From NCBI RefSeq assembly GCF_034531395.1, contig NZ_JARVCO010000010.1, positions 558,001 through 622,000 of the forward strand: a stretch of DNA of 64,000 nt, in the 5' to 3' direction. This stretch comes from Pontiella agarivorans. GTDB lineage: Bacteria > Verrucomicrobiota > Kiritimatiellia > Kiritimatiellales > Pontiellaceae. A program made the position numbers and the translations under genes. Each line of letters starts with the position of its first letter. The stretch's first letter is position 1. Positions 25,467-33,676 of the stretch are shown piece after piece. The notes beneath the pieces were generated by a model. That model did no database searches. It worked only from the letters and a program-made list of their open reading frames with translations, and was not told the origin of the DNA.

Positions 25467-26942
25467 ATGAGTGATGTGAAGAAGATGTTTATTGACGGGG
25501 AATGGGTGGAAGCCCTTTCCGGTGAAACGCGTGAGTCGATTAATCCGGCGAACGGTGAAGTTCTGTCAGCGGTGGCGGAAGGTGCGGCGGCGGATGTCGA
25601 TAAAGCCGTCGAAGCGGCGAAGGAAGCGTTTTATAACGGACCGTGGGGTTCCGCTCCGGCGCAGGAGCGGGCGGCCCTGCTGTTTAAGCTGGCTGATCTG
25701 GTGGATGCGAATGCCGGGGAGCTGGCGGAACTGGAGATGCGCGATAATGGAAAACCGCTGCGCGAAACGGAGTATGATGTAGCGGATACGTCGGCCTGTT
25801 TCCGCTATTATGCCGGACTCTGTACGAAGCCGATGGGCCAGACCTACGACGTGGCCGATCCTATGCAGGCGATGACGGTGCGTGAGCCGATCGGCGTGGT
25901 CGGCCTGATTGTGCCGTGGAACTATCCGCTGCTGATGGCCACGTGGAAAATTGCGCCGGCTTTGGCAGCGGGCAACTGCATTATTTTCAAGCCGGCGGAA
26001 TTGACCCCGCTTTCGGCGGTGCGTCTGTTTGAACTGATTGAAGAAGCCGGATTCCCGAAGGGCGTGGCCAACCTCGTGATGGGAGCCGGTCCGGCGGTCG
26101 GAGCACGTATGGCCGAACATCCGGACATTGACAAGATTGCTTTCACCGGCGGGACAGCGACGGGCCGGAAAATTATGACGGCCGCTACGGGCAACCTGAA
26201 AAAGATTTCCCTCGAGCTCGGCGGTAAATCGCCGTGCGTGGTGTTTGAAGATGCCGACATGGAGGCTGCGGTGGACTGGGCGCTGTTTGCCATCTTTGCC
26301 AACCAGGGTCAGGTCTGCTCCGCGGGATCGCGCCTGCTGCTGCAGGAGAGTATTCACGATGAGTTCGTGGAAAAACTCGTTGCGTGTGCCGAAAAAATAA
26401 AGGTGGCTCCGGGCGATGCCGAGGGTGTGGAAATGGCGGCCATGATTTCGGAAGCGCACATGGAAAAGGTGCTCCGCTATATAGAAATCGGGAAACAGGA
26501 GGGGGCAACGCTGCGGTGCGGCGGTATGCGTCTGACTGAGGGCGAGCTGAGCAAAGGCTTTTTTGTTGCACCGACCGTCTTTACCGACACGACACCGGAT
26601 ATGCGTATTGTGCAGGAGGAAATCTTCGGACCGGTGCTTGTGGTTCAAAAGTTTACCGACGATGAAGACGCGGTGCGCCTGGCCAACGATTCGATCTACG
26701 GCCTCGCCGGCGGGGTCTTTTCGGAAAACGGTGCGCGGGCGCTGAACTTTATCAAAAAGCTGCGCGCGGGCATTACCTGGATCAACTGCTACCACCCGAC
26801 GTACAGCGAAGCGCCGTGGGGCGGTTATAAACAGAGCGGCATCGGCCGCGATCTCGGCACCTACGGATTCGATGAATATACCGAAGTGAAGCAGATTAAC
26901 ATTAATCTGGAACCGGGACCCGTCGGCTGGTTTGAGAATTAA
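25467..26942 (+). CDS. Aldehyde dehydrogenase, aminobutanal/betaine-aldehyde type
   Basis: This 491-residue NAD(P)-dependent dehydrogenase has catalytic Cys284 in NQGQVCSAGSR, the general-base Glu in LELGGKSP and the cofactor loop FTGGTATGR. It has the length and style of 4-aminobutyraldehyde and betaine-aldehyde dehydrogenases, and fits oxidation of 4-aminobutanal to GABA after PatA. It could also serve succinic semialdehyde, since no separate succinate-semialdehyde dehydrogenase is seen here. GGAG precedes the start. Confidence 0.88.
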   Translation: MSDVKKMFIDGEWVEALSGETRESINPANGEVLSAVAEGAAADVDKAVEAAKEAFYNGPWGSAPAQERAALLFKLADLVDANAGELAELEMRDNGKPLRETEYDVADTSACFRYYAGLCTKPMGQTYDVADPMQAMTVREPIGVVGLIVPWNYPLLMATWKIAPALAAGNCIIFKPAELTPLSAVRLFELIEEAGFPKGVANLVMGAGPAVGARMAEHPDIDKIAFTGGTATGRKIMTAATGNLKKISLELGGKSPCVVFEDADMEAAVDWALFAIFANQGQVCSAGSRLLLQESIHDEFVEKLVACAEKIKVAPGDAEGVEMAAMISEAHMEKVLRYIEIGKQEGATLRCGGMRLTEGELSKGFFVAPTVFTDTTPDMRIVQEEIFGPVLVVQKFTDDEDAVRLANDSIYGLAGGVFSENGARALNFIKKLRAGITWINCYHPTYSEAPWGGYKQSGIGRDLGTYGFDEYTEVKQININLEPGPVGWFEN

Positions 26943-26970
26943 ACCCCATCCTGAATTGGAGAATTTGAAA

Positions 26971-27858
26971 ATGAGTAAAGTCACTGTAGCCGTAACCCAA
27001 ATGACCTGCGGCGAAGATTTCGAAGCAAATATTGATAAAGCTGAAAAAATGGTGCGCGAGGCGGCGGCGCAGGGTGCGCAGATCATCCTGCTACAGGAGC
27101 TTTTTGAAGGGCCCTATTTTTGTAAACTTCAGAAATATGAATATTTTGCTGATGCCCACGAAGCCACGCTCGCGGACCTGTTTCTGGCTCGCTTTGCCGC
27201 GTTGGCCAAAGAGCTGAAGGTGGTCCTGCCTATCAGCTTTTTTGAGCGCGCCGGCAAAGCGACCTATAACTCGGTTGCGATGATGGATGCGGACGGAACG
27301 ATGATGGGGGTCTATCGGAAAATCCATATTCCGCAGGGCCCGGGCTATGAAGAAAAATATTATTTTGCGCCGGGCGATCTCGGCTTTAAGGTGTGGGACA
27401 CGGCGTACGGGAACGTCGGGGTTGCCATCTGCTGGGATCAGTGGTTTCCGGAAACCGCCCGCAATATGGCGCTCATGGGAGCCGATATCCTGTTTTTCCC
27501 GACGGCGCTTGGTTCCGAACCGCGGATGCCTGACTACGACTCGTCTGATCATTGGAGAAGAACGCAGATCGGTCATGCGGCGGCCAACCTGGTGCCGGTT
27601 TGTGCTTCCAATCGCATTGGAACGGAGCGTGATGAGGATATTGAAATGACCTTCTTCGGCCGTTCGTTCATTGCCGATGAAACCGGCGCGCTGGTCGTCG
27701 ATGCTGATCGTGAGACCGAAGGGGTCTGGACCGCTGAATTTGATTTTGAAGCGATGCGCGATTTTCGCTCGGGCTGGGGATTCTTCAGGGATCGCCGACC
27801 ACAGCATTACGGTCCGCTGTTAACGCATGACGGCGTGAACCGCGTTGCCGGAATTTAG
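26971..27858 (+). CDS. aguB: N-carbamoylputrescine amidase (copy 2)
   Basis: This second 295-residue AguB is roughly 85% identical by eye to the copy at 16545, with the same Glu43-Lys117-Cys154 triad (LLQELFEG, YRKIHIP, AICWDQW). Differences cluster at about residues 54-80 and 147-175. ATG 26971 is chosen by alignment with copy 1 and because TTGGAGAA precedes it; the longer frame overlaps the aldehyde dehydrogenase. Two full copies in one cluster suggest recent duplication or different expression timing, or a second carbamoyl-amine substrate. Confidence 0.94.
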   Translation: MSKVTVAVTQMTCGEDFEANIDKAEKMVREAAAQGAQIILLQELFEGPYFCKLQKYEYFADAHEATLADLFLARFAALAKELKVVLPISFFERAGKATYNSVAMMDADGTMMGVYRKIHIPQGPGYEEKYYFAPGDLGFKVWDTAYGNVGVAICWDQWFPETARNMALMGADILFFPTALGSEPRMPDYDSSDHWRRTQIGHAAANLVPVCASNRIGTERDEDIEMTFFGRSFIADETGALVVDADRETEGVWTAEFDFEAMRDFRSGWGFFRDRRPQHYGPLLTHDGVNRVAGI

Positions 27859-27863
27859 CTGAG

Positions 27864-29306
27864 ATGGAATCAAAAGAAATGAAGATGAATCCTGTAACAA
27901 CAAATCCTCACGTGGATCCCGCGCTGGTTGAGCGCGCCCGCGAGATCATCGGCCGGGAGCTTGAGTTTTTCAGCGAACGGACTCCGCGTTCAGCCGAGTG
28001 GCTTGCCGATGCAGAACAATCGATGCCCGGCGGCGTGCCGATGGCATGGATGCGGTCGCTTTATCGGCATGCGCCGGTGGTGGCCGTCCGGGGCCGCGGT
28101 GCCGAGTTTGAGGATCTGGATGGAAATACCTATCTGGATTTCAATGCCTGTGATCTGGCCATGCCGGCCGGGTTTGCGCCGGAGCCGATTGTTCGTGCCA
28201 TACAGAACCAGGCTTTGCTGGGAAATCATTTTCTGCTTCCGGTACCTGACTCAGTCGAAGTGTGCCGCTTGCTTCGCGAGCGGTTTGGTCTGCCGCAATG
28301 GCAATTCACGCTCTCGGCAAGCGGGGCCAACGCCGATGCGCTTCGTATTGCCCGTGTGGCTACCGGCCGTTCGACGATTCTGATTTTCGATGGCAAGTAT
28401 CATGGGCATCTGGATCAGACCTTGTGGTCTCGTAACGAGCAGGGCGGCATGGATGCGGACCTGAGTGGTCTGGACCCCGCCAGTGCACAGGGCACCGATA
28501 TGATTCCGTACAATGACCCCCAAGCGCTTCGGGACCGGCTTGCGCGCGGAGATGTTGCTGCGGTTATTATGGAGTCGGCACTGACCAACTGCGGACTGGT
28601 TAAGCCGACGCCTGAATTTGTCGAGGCGCTCAATACAGAAGTGCGGGCCGCCGGCGCAGTGTTCATCGTGGATGAAACGCATGTTCAGTTTGCGGTCCAC
28701 GGCGGAGGAACCTCCTTCTTTAATATCGAACCGGATATCCTTACCGGCGGCAAGGGGATCGCCGGCGGTGTGCCGATCGGGGTATACGGCATGACGGACC
28801 GGATTGCAGCCGTACTCTGGGACCACCGCGACCATGACCCGGGCCTGGAAGAGGTCAACGACGCTCATGGGCTGGCTGTTGGCGGCACCCTCTACGGCAA
28901 TGCCTTGTCCCTGGCCGCCGCCCGTGCTGGGCTCTCGGAGATTTTTACGCCTGAAGCAGGACAGCGGGTGGATGAGCTGGGGAAAAAACTGCAGCATGGA
29001 CTGCAGGAGCAGGTGGATCGGGTTGGGCTTCCATGGAAAATAGATCGGCTGGGCGGCCGTATTCAATGGCGGCTTACGCCGGAGGAACCGAGTAATGGCG
29101 CCGAGAGTTTTGCGTCTCTTGTACTGGCCATCGCCGATGCGCGGAAAGTGTTTATGATCAACCGGGGCGTTTGGGACTCCATTGCCACAGCCGGACCATC
29201 CGTCTCCTATGCCATGGATGAGAGCGGTGTCGAAAGATACATCGCGCTGGCCGGAGAGTTTTTAAGCGAGCTTACCCGCGGCGTTTCAGGAGAAGGGCGA
29301 GAATGA
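27864..29306 (+). CDS. Class-III PLP aminotransferase, glutamate-1-semialdehyde aminomutase-like
   Basis: This 480-residue PLP enzyme has the aminomutase-style substrate-site start SMPGGVPMAWMRS and PLP Lys297 in TGGKGIAGGVP. IVDETHVQF stands where many relatives have DEV. It is not HemL: length, active-site phrases and context differ, and its substrate is unknown. It begins five bases after aguB copy 2 and overlaps the acetyltransferase gene, so it belongs to the polyamine operon. An amine or amino acid derived from polyamine breakdown is a reasonable substrate. In-frame ATGs at 27879 and 27885 are alternative starts. Confidence 0.8.
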   Translation: MESKEMKMNPVTTNPHVDPALVERAREIIGRELEFFSERTPRSAEWLADAEQSMPGGVPMAWMRSLYRHAPVVAVRGRGAEFEDLDGNTYLDFNACDLAMPAGFAPEPIVRAIQNQALLGNHFLLPVPDSVEVCRLLRERFGLPQWQFTLSASGANADALRIARVATGRSTILIFDGKYHGHLDQTLWSRNEQGGMDADLSGLDPASAQGTDMIPYNDPQALRDRLARGDVAAVIMESALTNCGLVKPTPEFVEALNTEVRAAGAVFIVDETHVQFAVHGGGTSFFNIEPDILTGGKGIAGGVPIGVYGMTDRIAAVLWDHRDHDPGLEEVNDAHGLAVGGTLYGNALSLAAARAGLSEIFTPEAGQRVDELGKKLQHGLQEQVDRVGLPWKIDRLGGRIQWRLTPEEPSNGAESFASLVLAIADARKVFMINRGVWDSIATAGPSVSYAMDESGVERYIALAGEFLSELTRGVSGEGRE

Positions 29307-29746
29307 TGATCATACAGGCAACGACAGATCATATTCTGCATGCGGCAAAGCTGTTTGATTTATATCGGCAGTTTTATGACCAACCGAAAAATCCGGCGCT
29401 GGCGGAATCGTATATCCGTCAACGTATCGTAAATGATGAATCGGCGATTTTTTTGGCTTTTGAAGGTGGGGAGGCGGTTGGTTTTGTTCAGCTCTATCCC
29501 TCGTTTTGTTCGGTGGATGCGATCAAGATTCAGATTCTATACGACCTCTACGTAAAAGAAGCGTTTCGCGGAAACGGCATTGCCCGCTCGCTTATGAATA
29601 AAGCCAGAGCATATTCAAAAGCGAGCGGAGCAAAGCGGATTGATCTGTTGACCGGTGTTGAAAATAAGGCGGGCCAGGCGCTCTACGAAAAACTTGACTA
29701 CTACCGGTCGCTGGACGATTTTATCGGTTATACCCTAAACTTGTGA
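29303..29746 (+). CDS. GNAT-family N-acetyltransferase
   Basis: This 147-residue protein has the acetyl-CoA loop in YVKEAFRGNGIARSLM (RGNGIA, close to the Q/R-x-x-G-x-G/A rule). The rest fits the GNAT fold (YEKLDYYRS near the end). Size and neighbours suggest amine acetylation, such as a diamine or polyamine, but no substrate motif was recognised. The start overlaps the previous stop as ATGA, so the genes are coupled. Confidence 0.85.
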   Translation: MMIIQATTDHILHAAKLFDLYRQFYDQPKNPALAESYIRQRIVNDESAIFLAFEGGEAVGFVQLYPSFCSVDAIKIQILYDLYVKEAFRGNGIARSLMNKARAYSKASGAKRIDLLTGVENKAGQALYEKLDYYRSLDDFIGYTLNL

Positions 29747-29753
29747 AAAGAAT

Positions 29754-30365
29754 ATGAGACGTACAAAAGAAGACGCAGATAAGACACGGGCGGCGATCCT
29801 CAAAGCCGCCCTCAAGGTGTTTTATAAAAAAGGGGTCAGCCGTTCGACGCTGACAGATATCGGTCAGGCCGCCGGTGTGACGCGCGGTGCGGTCTACCAC
29901 CATTTCAAAGATAAGGTCGATCTGTTTCTTCAACTCAGTGCTGAGATCACCAATTCGCGGCACTTCAATCCGGAAATCTGGAGCGATGACTCTGTTCAGA
30001 CGTTGGACGACCTGCGCGAAGTGATCCTGGAACGGCTGCGCCTTTTCTTTGATGATCGTGACATGCATAAGTTCATGATGACGATGTTTTCGCGCATGGA
30101 ATATATCGATGATTTCAAGGAGTTCTGGATCAACGCAAAAAAGGATCAGCAGCACTCAATCCAGTCTTTGGAAAAGGCGTTGATCCGGCTGAAAGACAAC
30201 GGCGAGGTGCGTGCTGAAATCAGCCCCGCACATGCTGCGCGGCATATCTATATCTTTATCGACGGGATTTATGACTGCTGGAGCATCGATGAAAAGGAAT
30301 TTCTGATCCGCGAGGAGCTCGAAGAAGCCGTTGATGAATTCCTGATGCTGTTTAAGCCAGTCTAG
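29754..30365 (+). CDS. TetR/AcrR-family transcriptional regulator
   Basis: This 203-residue protein has the N-terminal TetR helix-turn-helix (ILKAALKVFYKKG, then TLTDIGQAAGVTRGAVYHHFKDK, residues about 14-55) and an all-helical ligand domain of AcrR type. It is the last gene of the plus-strand polyamine cluster, seven bases after the acetyltransferase gene, so it is probably a local repressor of that cluster. The twin palindromes at 15173-15231 are candidate targets. Its last 14 bases overlap the converging nspC gene. Confidence 0.9.
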   Translation: MRRTKEDADKTRAAILKAALKVFYKKGVSRSTLTDIGQAAGVTRGAVYHHFKDKVDLFLQLSAEITNSRHFNPEIWSDDSVQTLDDLREVILERLRLFFDDRDMHKFMMTMFSRMEYIDDFKEFWINAKKDQQHSIQSLEKALIRLKDNGEVRAEISPAHAARHIYIFIDGIYDCWSIDEKEFLIREELEEAVDEFLMLFKPV

Positions 30366-31467
30366 CGCGGTAGTCGGCATAGCCGAATTCGCGCAGGACC
30401 TCGATCCGGTCACCGCGCTGCACCGCGATGTCGGGGTGCTGAATGCCATTGAAGAAGGTGGTTTTCACCATGGAATAGTGGGCCATGTCGTTGAAGATCA
30501 GCCGGTCGCCGATCTGAAGCGGTTCGTCGAAGGAGTAGTCGCCGATGATATCGCCAGCGAGGCAGCTGAGCCCGGCCAGCTTATAGGTGTAGGGTTTGGC
30601 CCCGGGAAGCGCGGCATTTTCAATTTCGGGGCGGTAGGGCATTTCCAGCACGTCGGGCATATGGCAGGTGCAGGAGATGTCGAGGATCGCAATCGCGCCG
30701 TCGTTGTCGATGACATCCAGCACGGTGGTCACCAGTACGCCGGCATTCAGGGCGACGGCCTCGCCGGGTTCAAGAATGACCTGCACATCATATTGGGCTT
30801 TGAAGTCGTTGATCAGTTTGACGAGCAGGTCGATGTCGTAGTCGTCGCGCGTAATGTGGTGTCCACCGCCGAAATTGACCCATTCCATTTTCGGAAGCAG
30901 ATCGCCGAACTGCTCTTCAACCGCTTTCAGCGTGGTTTCCAGGTCGTCGGCATTCTGCTCGCACAGGGTGTGAAAATGGAGGCCGGAAATGCCGGTCAGG
31001 TCCTGTTCTTTAAAATCCTTGCGGCGGATACCGAGGCGGGATTGGGGGGCGCAGGGATCGTAGATGGCATGGGCCGGGTCCTGCGTGGAGCATTCGGGGT
31101 TGATGCGTAAGCCGAACTTTATGTCTGAGTTGCCGGCGGTTCGGAAGCGATTAAGCTGATGAAATGAATTAAAGTCGATTTCATCGCAGAGCGTCAGCAG
31201 TTCTGCGAAATCGGCTTCGGAATAGGCGGCGGCGTAGGCGTGAACCTCTTTGCCGAATTCTTCGCGGCCGAGCCGCGCTTCCCACGGCGAGCTGGCGCAT
31301 ACGCCGTCGAGATAGTTTCCAATCATTGGAAACATCGGCCAGAGGGCAAAGCCTTTCAGGGCGAGCAGGATTTTGCAGTCCGTCTGTTGCTTTACGGAAA
31401 CAAGGATCTCGCAGTTTTTTCGAACGAGATCCTCGTCCACGAGGAAGGCTGGCGTTTTAATATCCAT
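30352..31467 (-). CDS. nspC: Carboxynorspermidine/carboxyspermidine decarboxylase
   Basis: This 371-residue PLP decarboxylase of the alanine-racemase fold makes norspermidine or spermidine from the carboxy precursor. PLP Lys38 lies in LLALKGFALWP, followed by the NspC phrase GVCASSPWEARLG. SGLHFHTLCEQ and the C-terminal CTCHMPDV (active-site Cys) are further NspC marks. ATG 31467 shares one base with the dehydrogenase stop, so the two are translationally coupled. Together they form the alternative pathway that uses aspartate semialdehyde instead of S-adenosylmethionine. Confidence 0.94.
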   Translation of the reverse strand: MDIKTPAFLVDEDLVRKNCEILVSVKQQTDCKILLALKGFALWPMFPMIGNYLDGVCASSPWEARLGREEFGKEVHAYAAAYSEADFAELLTLCDEIDFNSFHQLNRFRTAGNSDIKFGLRINPECSTQDPAHAIYDPCAPQSRLGIRRKDFKEQDLTGISGLHFHTLCEQNADDLETTLKAVEEQFGDLLPKMEWVNFGGGHHITRDDYDIDLLVKLINDFKAQYDVQVILEPGEAVALNAGVLVTTVLDVIDNDGAIAILDISCTCHMPDVLEMPYRPEIENAALPGAKPYTYKLAGLSCLAGDIIGDYSFDEPLQIGDRLIFNDMAHYSMVKTTFFNGIQHPDIAVQRGDRIEVLREFGYADYRARLA

Positions 31468-32663
31468 CAATCGAGCTCAGCCACGGCACCCTCGATGACC
31501 TTCCAGGGCAGGCCGTATTTGTTGAGGTCATCCATGAACGGATCGGGGTCCATCTGCTCAATGTTAAAGACGCCGTCGCCGGTCCATTTATTCTCCAGCA
31601 GCATTTTTGCGCCGATCATGCAGGGCACGCCGGTGGTGTAGGAGATGGCCTGCGACTGCACTTCGGCATAGCATTCCTGATGGTCGCAGGTGTTGTAGAT
31701 GGTGACGGTTTTGGACTGTCCGTTTTTGATGCCGCTAACCTGGCAGCCGATCCACGTTTTACCTTTGGTACGCGGGCCGAGCGAAGCGGGATCGGGGAGG
31801 AGGGTTTTGAGGAACTGCAGCGGAATGATTTTCTGCCCGTTGAATTCCACTTCGTCGATGCGGGTCATACCGACATTGCCGAGCACTTCGAGGTGTTTGA
31901 GGTAGGCATCGCCGAAGCTCATCCAGAAGCGTGCGCGTTTCAACCCTTTTATATGTTTTCCGAGCGACTCGAGTTCCTCGTGATACATCAGGTAGATATT
32001 CAGATTTCCGATTTCCTCCGGTACCTCGAAGGCGTGTTTCACGGAAAGCGGGTCGGTTTCGATCCATTCGCCGTTTTGCCAGTAGCGGCCCTTGGCGGTG
32101 ACTTCGCGGATATTGATTTCCGGGTTGAAGTTGGTGGCGAAGGGATAACCATGGTCACCGGCGTTGCAGTCGATGATGTCGATAGTGTGGATTTCATCAA
32201 GATAGTGTTTCTGGATGTAAGTGCAGAAAACCGAGGTGACGCCGGGGTCGAATCCGGAACCGAGCAGGGCCATGAGACCGGCTTCTTTAAAACGGTCGTG
32301 ATAGGCCCACTGCCATTTGTATTCAAACTTGGCCGTGTCTTCGGGTTCATAGTTTGCGGTATCGAGATAGTGCACGCCGGTTTCGAGACAGGCGTCCATA
32401 ATGTGCAGATCCTGATAGGGAAGTGCCACGTTGATGACCAGCTCGGGACCGAAGCTTTTAATCAGTTCCACCAGTTCCGGCACGTTGTCGGCATCGACCT
32501 GCGCCGTCTGGATCGGGCGGTCCAGCTGTGCGGCAATGGCCTCGCATTTTGACTGCGTACGGCTCGCCAGCATGATTTCAGAAAACACCTCCGGAAGCGC
32601 GGCGCATTTGTGCACCACTACGCCACTGACTCCGCCCGCTCCGATGATCAAAACCTTTGACAT
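31467..32663 (-). CDS. Carboxynorspermidine/carboxyspermidine dehydrogenase (saccharopine dehydrogenase family)
   Basis: This 398-residue enzyme condenses putrescine or diaminopropane with aspartate semialdehyde by reductive amination. It has the Rossmann start VLIIGAGGVSGVV and the family-typical FDPGVTSVFCTYIQKHY and DCNAGDHGYPFATNFNPEINIREV. AGGAG before ATG 32663 fixes the start. It pairs with nspC downstream; the AraC-type gene upstream on the same strand is 56 bp away and could share its transcript. Confidence 0.93.
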   Translation of the reverse strand: MSKVLIIGAGGVSGVVVHKCAALPEVFSEIMLASRTQSKCEAIAAQLDRPIQTAQVDADNVPELVELIKSFGPELVINVALPYQDLHIMDACLETGVHYLDTANYEPEDTAKFEYKWQWAYHDRFKEAGLMALLGSGFDPGVTSVFCTYIQKHYLDEIHTIDIIDCNAGDHGYPFATNFNPEINIREVTAKGRYWQNGEWIETDPLSVKHAFEVPEEIGNLNIYLMYHEELESLGKHIKGLKRARFWMSFGDAYLKHLEVLGNVGMTRIDEVEFNGQKIIPLQFLKTLLPDPASLGPRTKGKTWIGCQVSGIKNGQSKTVTIYNTCDHQECYAEVQSQAISYTTGVPCMIGAKMLLENKWTGDGVFNIEQMDPDPFMDDLNKYGLPWKVIEGAVAELD

Positions 32664-32719
32664 ATTCAACTCCTGTAAAATGATGACGCTACATACCTGC
32701 CGGTGCCGCGTTTTGCAAA

Positions 32720-33589
32720 CTAATGTTTATACAGGCTGAGGTGGGTCAGTTTCCGCTCGCGGAATTCTGCCGGTGCAAGCGTGCTGACCTGTTTGAAAAC
32801 CCGGCTGAAATAAGCGCGGTTGGGGAATCCGGTGAGTTCGGCAATCTGGTCGATGGAGAGATCGGAATGTTCGAGCAGATGTCCTGCGCGGCTGATGCGG
32901 ATCTGGTTGACGTAACGGGCCGGCGAGGTGTGCAGGTATTTGCTGAAAAGGCGGCACAGGGTTTCGATGCTGATGCCGGCGTTTGCGGCGAGCAGTTCGT
33001 TCGGCAATTTGTCCGCCATATGTTCATTGATGTAACGAATCACAGTCTGGAGTCTTCCGGGCAGCGGCGGAGCCCAGTTGATGTCGCGGTGGCTGATGCA
33101 GAGGTGGATGAGGGCCAGGCTGCGGTGAAAAATACGGTTTGTGCCGGAAGTGCCCTCGGCAATTTCTTCGGCAAGATTGTGAATCAGCTGTAACTGGAGG
33201 TCGGTCGGTTTGAGGATGACCGGAATCTGCTGTTGGGCGGTGAGGCGTTTTCCCAACGAAAAATGGAGCCACAGGTTGCGGGTGGGTTGCTCGCCGATGC
33301 AGTGAAACAGGACATGATCCGGAATAAGCAGTACCCGGTCGGGTTTCAGGTCATAGATCCGGTTTTCGAGCTGGATGTGATGACCGGGGTCGAAGTTGTA
33401 ATAGAGCCGCCAGAATGGACTGAGTACATTGGGAAAGTTCCAGTTGGTATTGCCCGGAATATAGCCGGCTTCATGCAGCGTCGGCAGTTCCGAAGAGGCT
33501 GTGATGCCGCGCGGCTCGAATTCAATTCCCTTGCCGGAGTACGGGTTTTCGTAGGCGCCGAAATTTAATTTTTTGACAGAATCAGACAT
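32720..33589 (-). CDS. AraC-family transcriptional regulator
   Basis: This 289-residue protein has an N-terminal cupin-like sensing domain (about residues 25-165) and a C-terminal double helix-turn-helix domain (about 180-285; LLAANAGISIETLCRLFSKY and QIAELTGFPNRAYFSRVFKQ). It is divergent from the desaturase gene with an 87-bp shared region, and it lies upstream of the carboxyspermidine genes. It may regulate either side. AraC proteins of this layout often sense a sugar or small amine, but no ligand is evident. Confidence 0.9.
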   Translation of the reverse strand: MSDSVKKLNFGAYENPYSGKGIEFEPRGITASSELPTLHEAGYIPGNTNWNFPNVLSPFWRLYYNFDPGHHIQLENRIYDLKPDRVLLIPDHVLFHCIGEQPTRNLWLHFSLGKRLTAQQQIPVILKPTDLQLQLIHNLAEEIAEGTSGTNRIFHRSLALIHLCISHRDINWAPPLPGRLQTVIRYINEHMADKLPNELLAANAGISIETLCRLFSKYLHTSPARYVNQIRISRAGHLLEHSDLSIDQIAELTGFPNRAYFSRVFKQVSTLAPAEFRERKLTHLSLYKH

Positions 33590-33676
33590 AAGTATGCACC
33601 GAGCGGATATAGCCGGATTTCAGGATCGGTGTAAACGTATTTCCTTATTGAGATCACGTTTAAACAGGAGGCGGTT

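Noticed and set aside
25566-27086. About 500-codon open frame antisense to the aldehyde dehydrogenase and second amidase genes
   Set aside because: It is a shadow frame created by codon bias of the coding strand; it has no recognisable motif or ribosome-binding site.
27864-29306. Glutamate-1-semialdehyde aminomutase (hemL)
   Set aside because: The active-site phrases, length and operon context do not match HemL; only the fold and distant class are shared.
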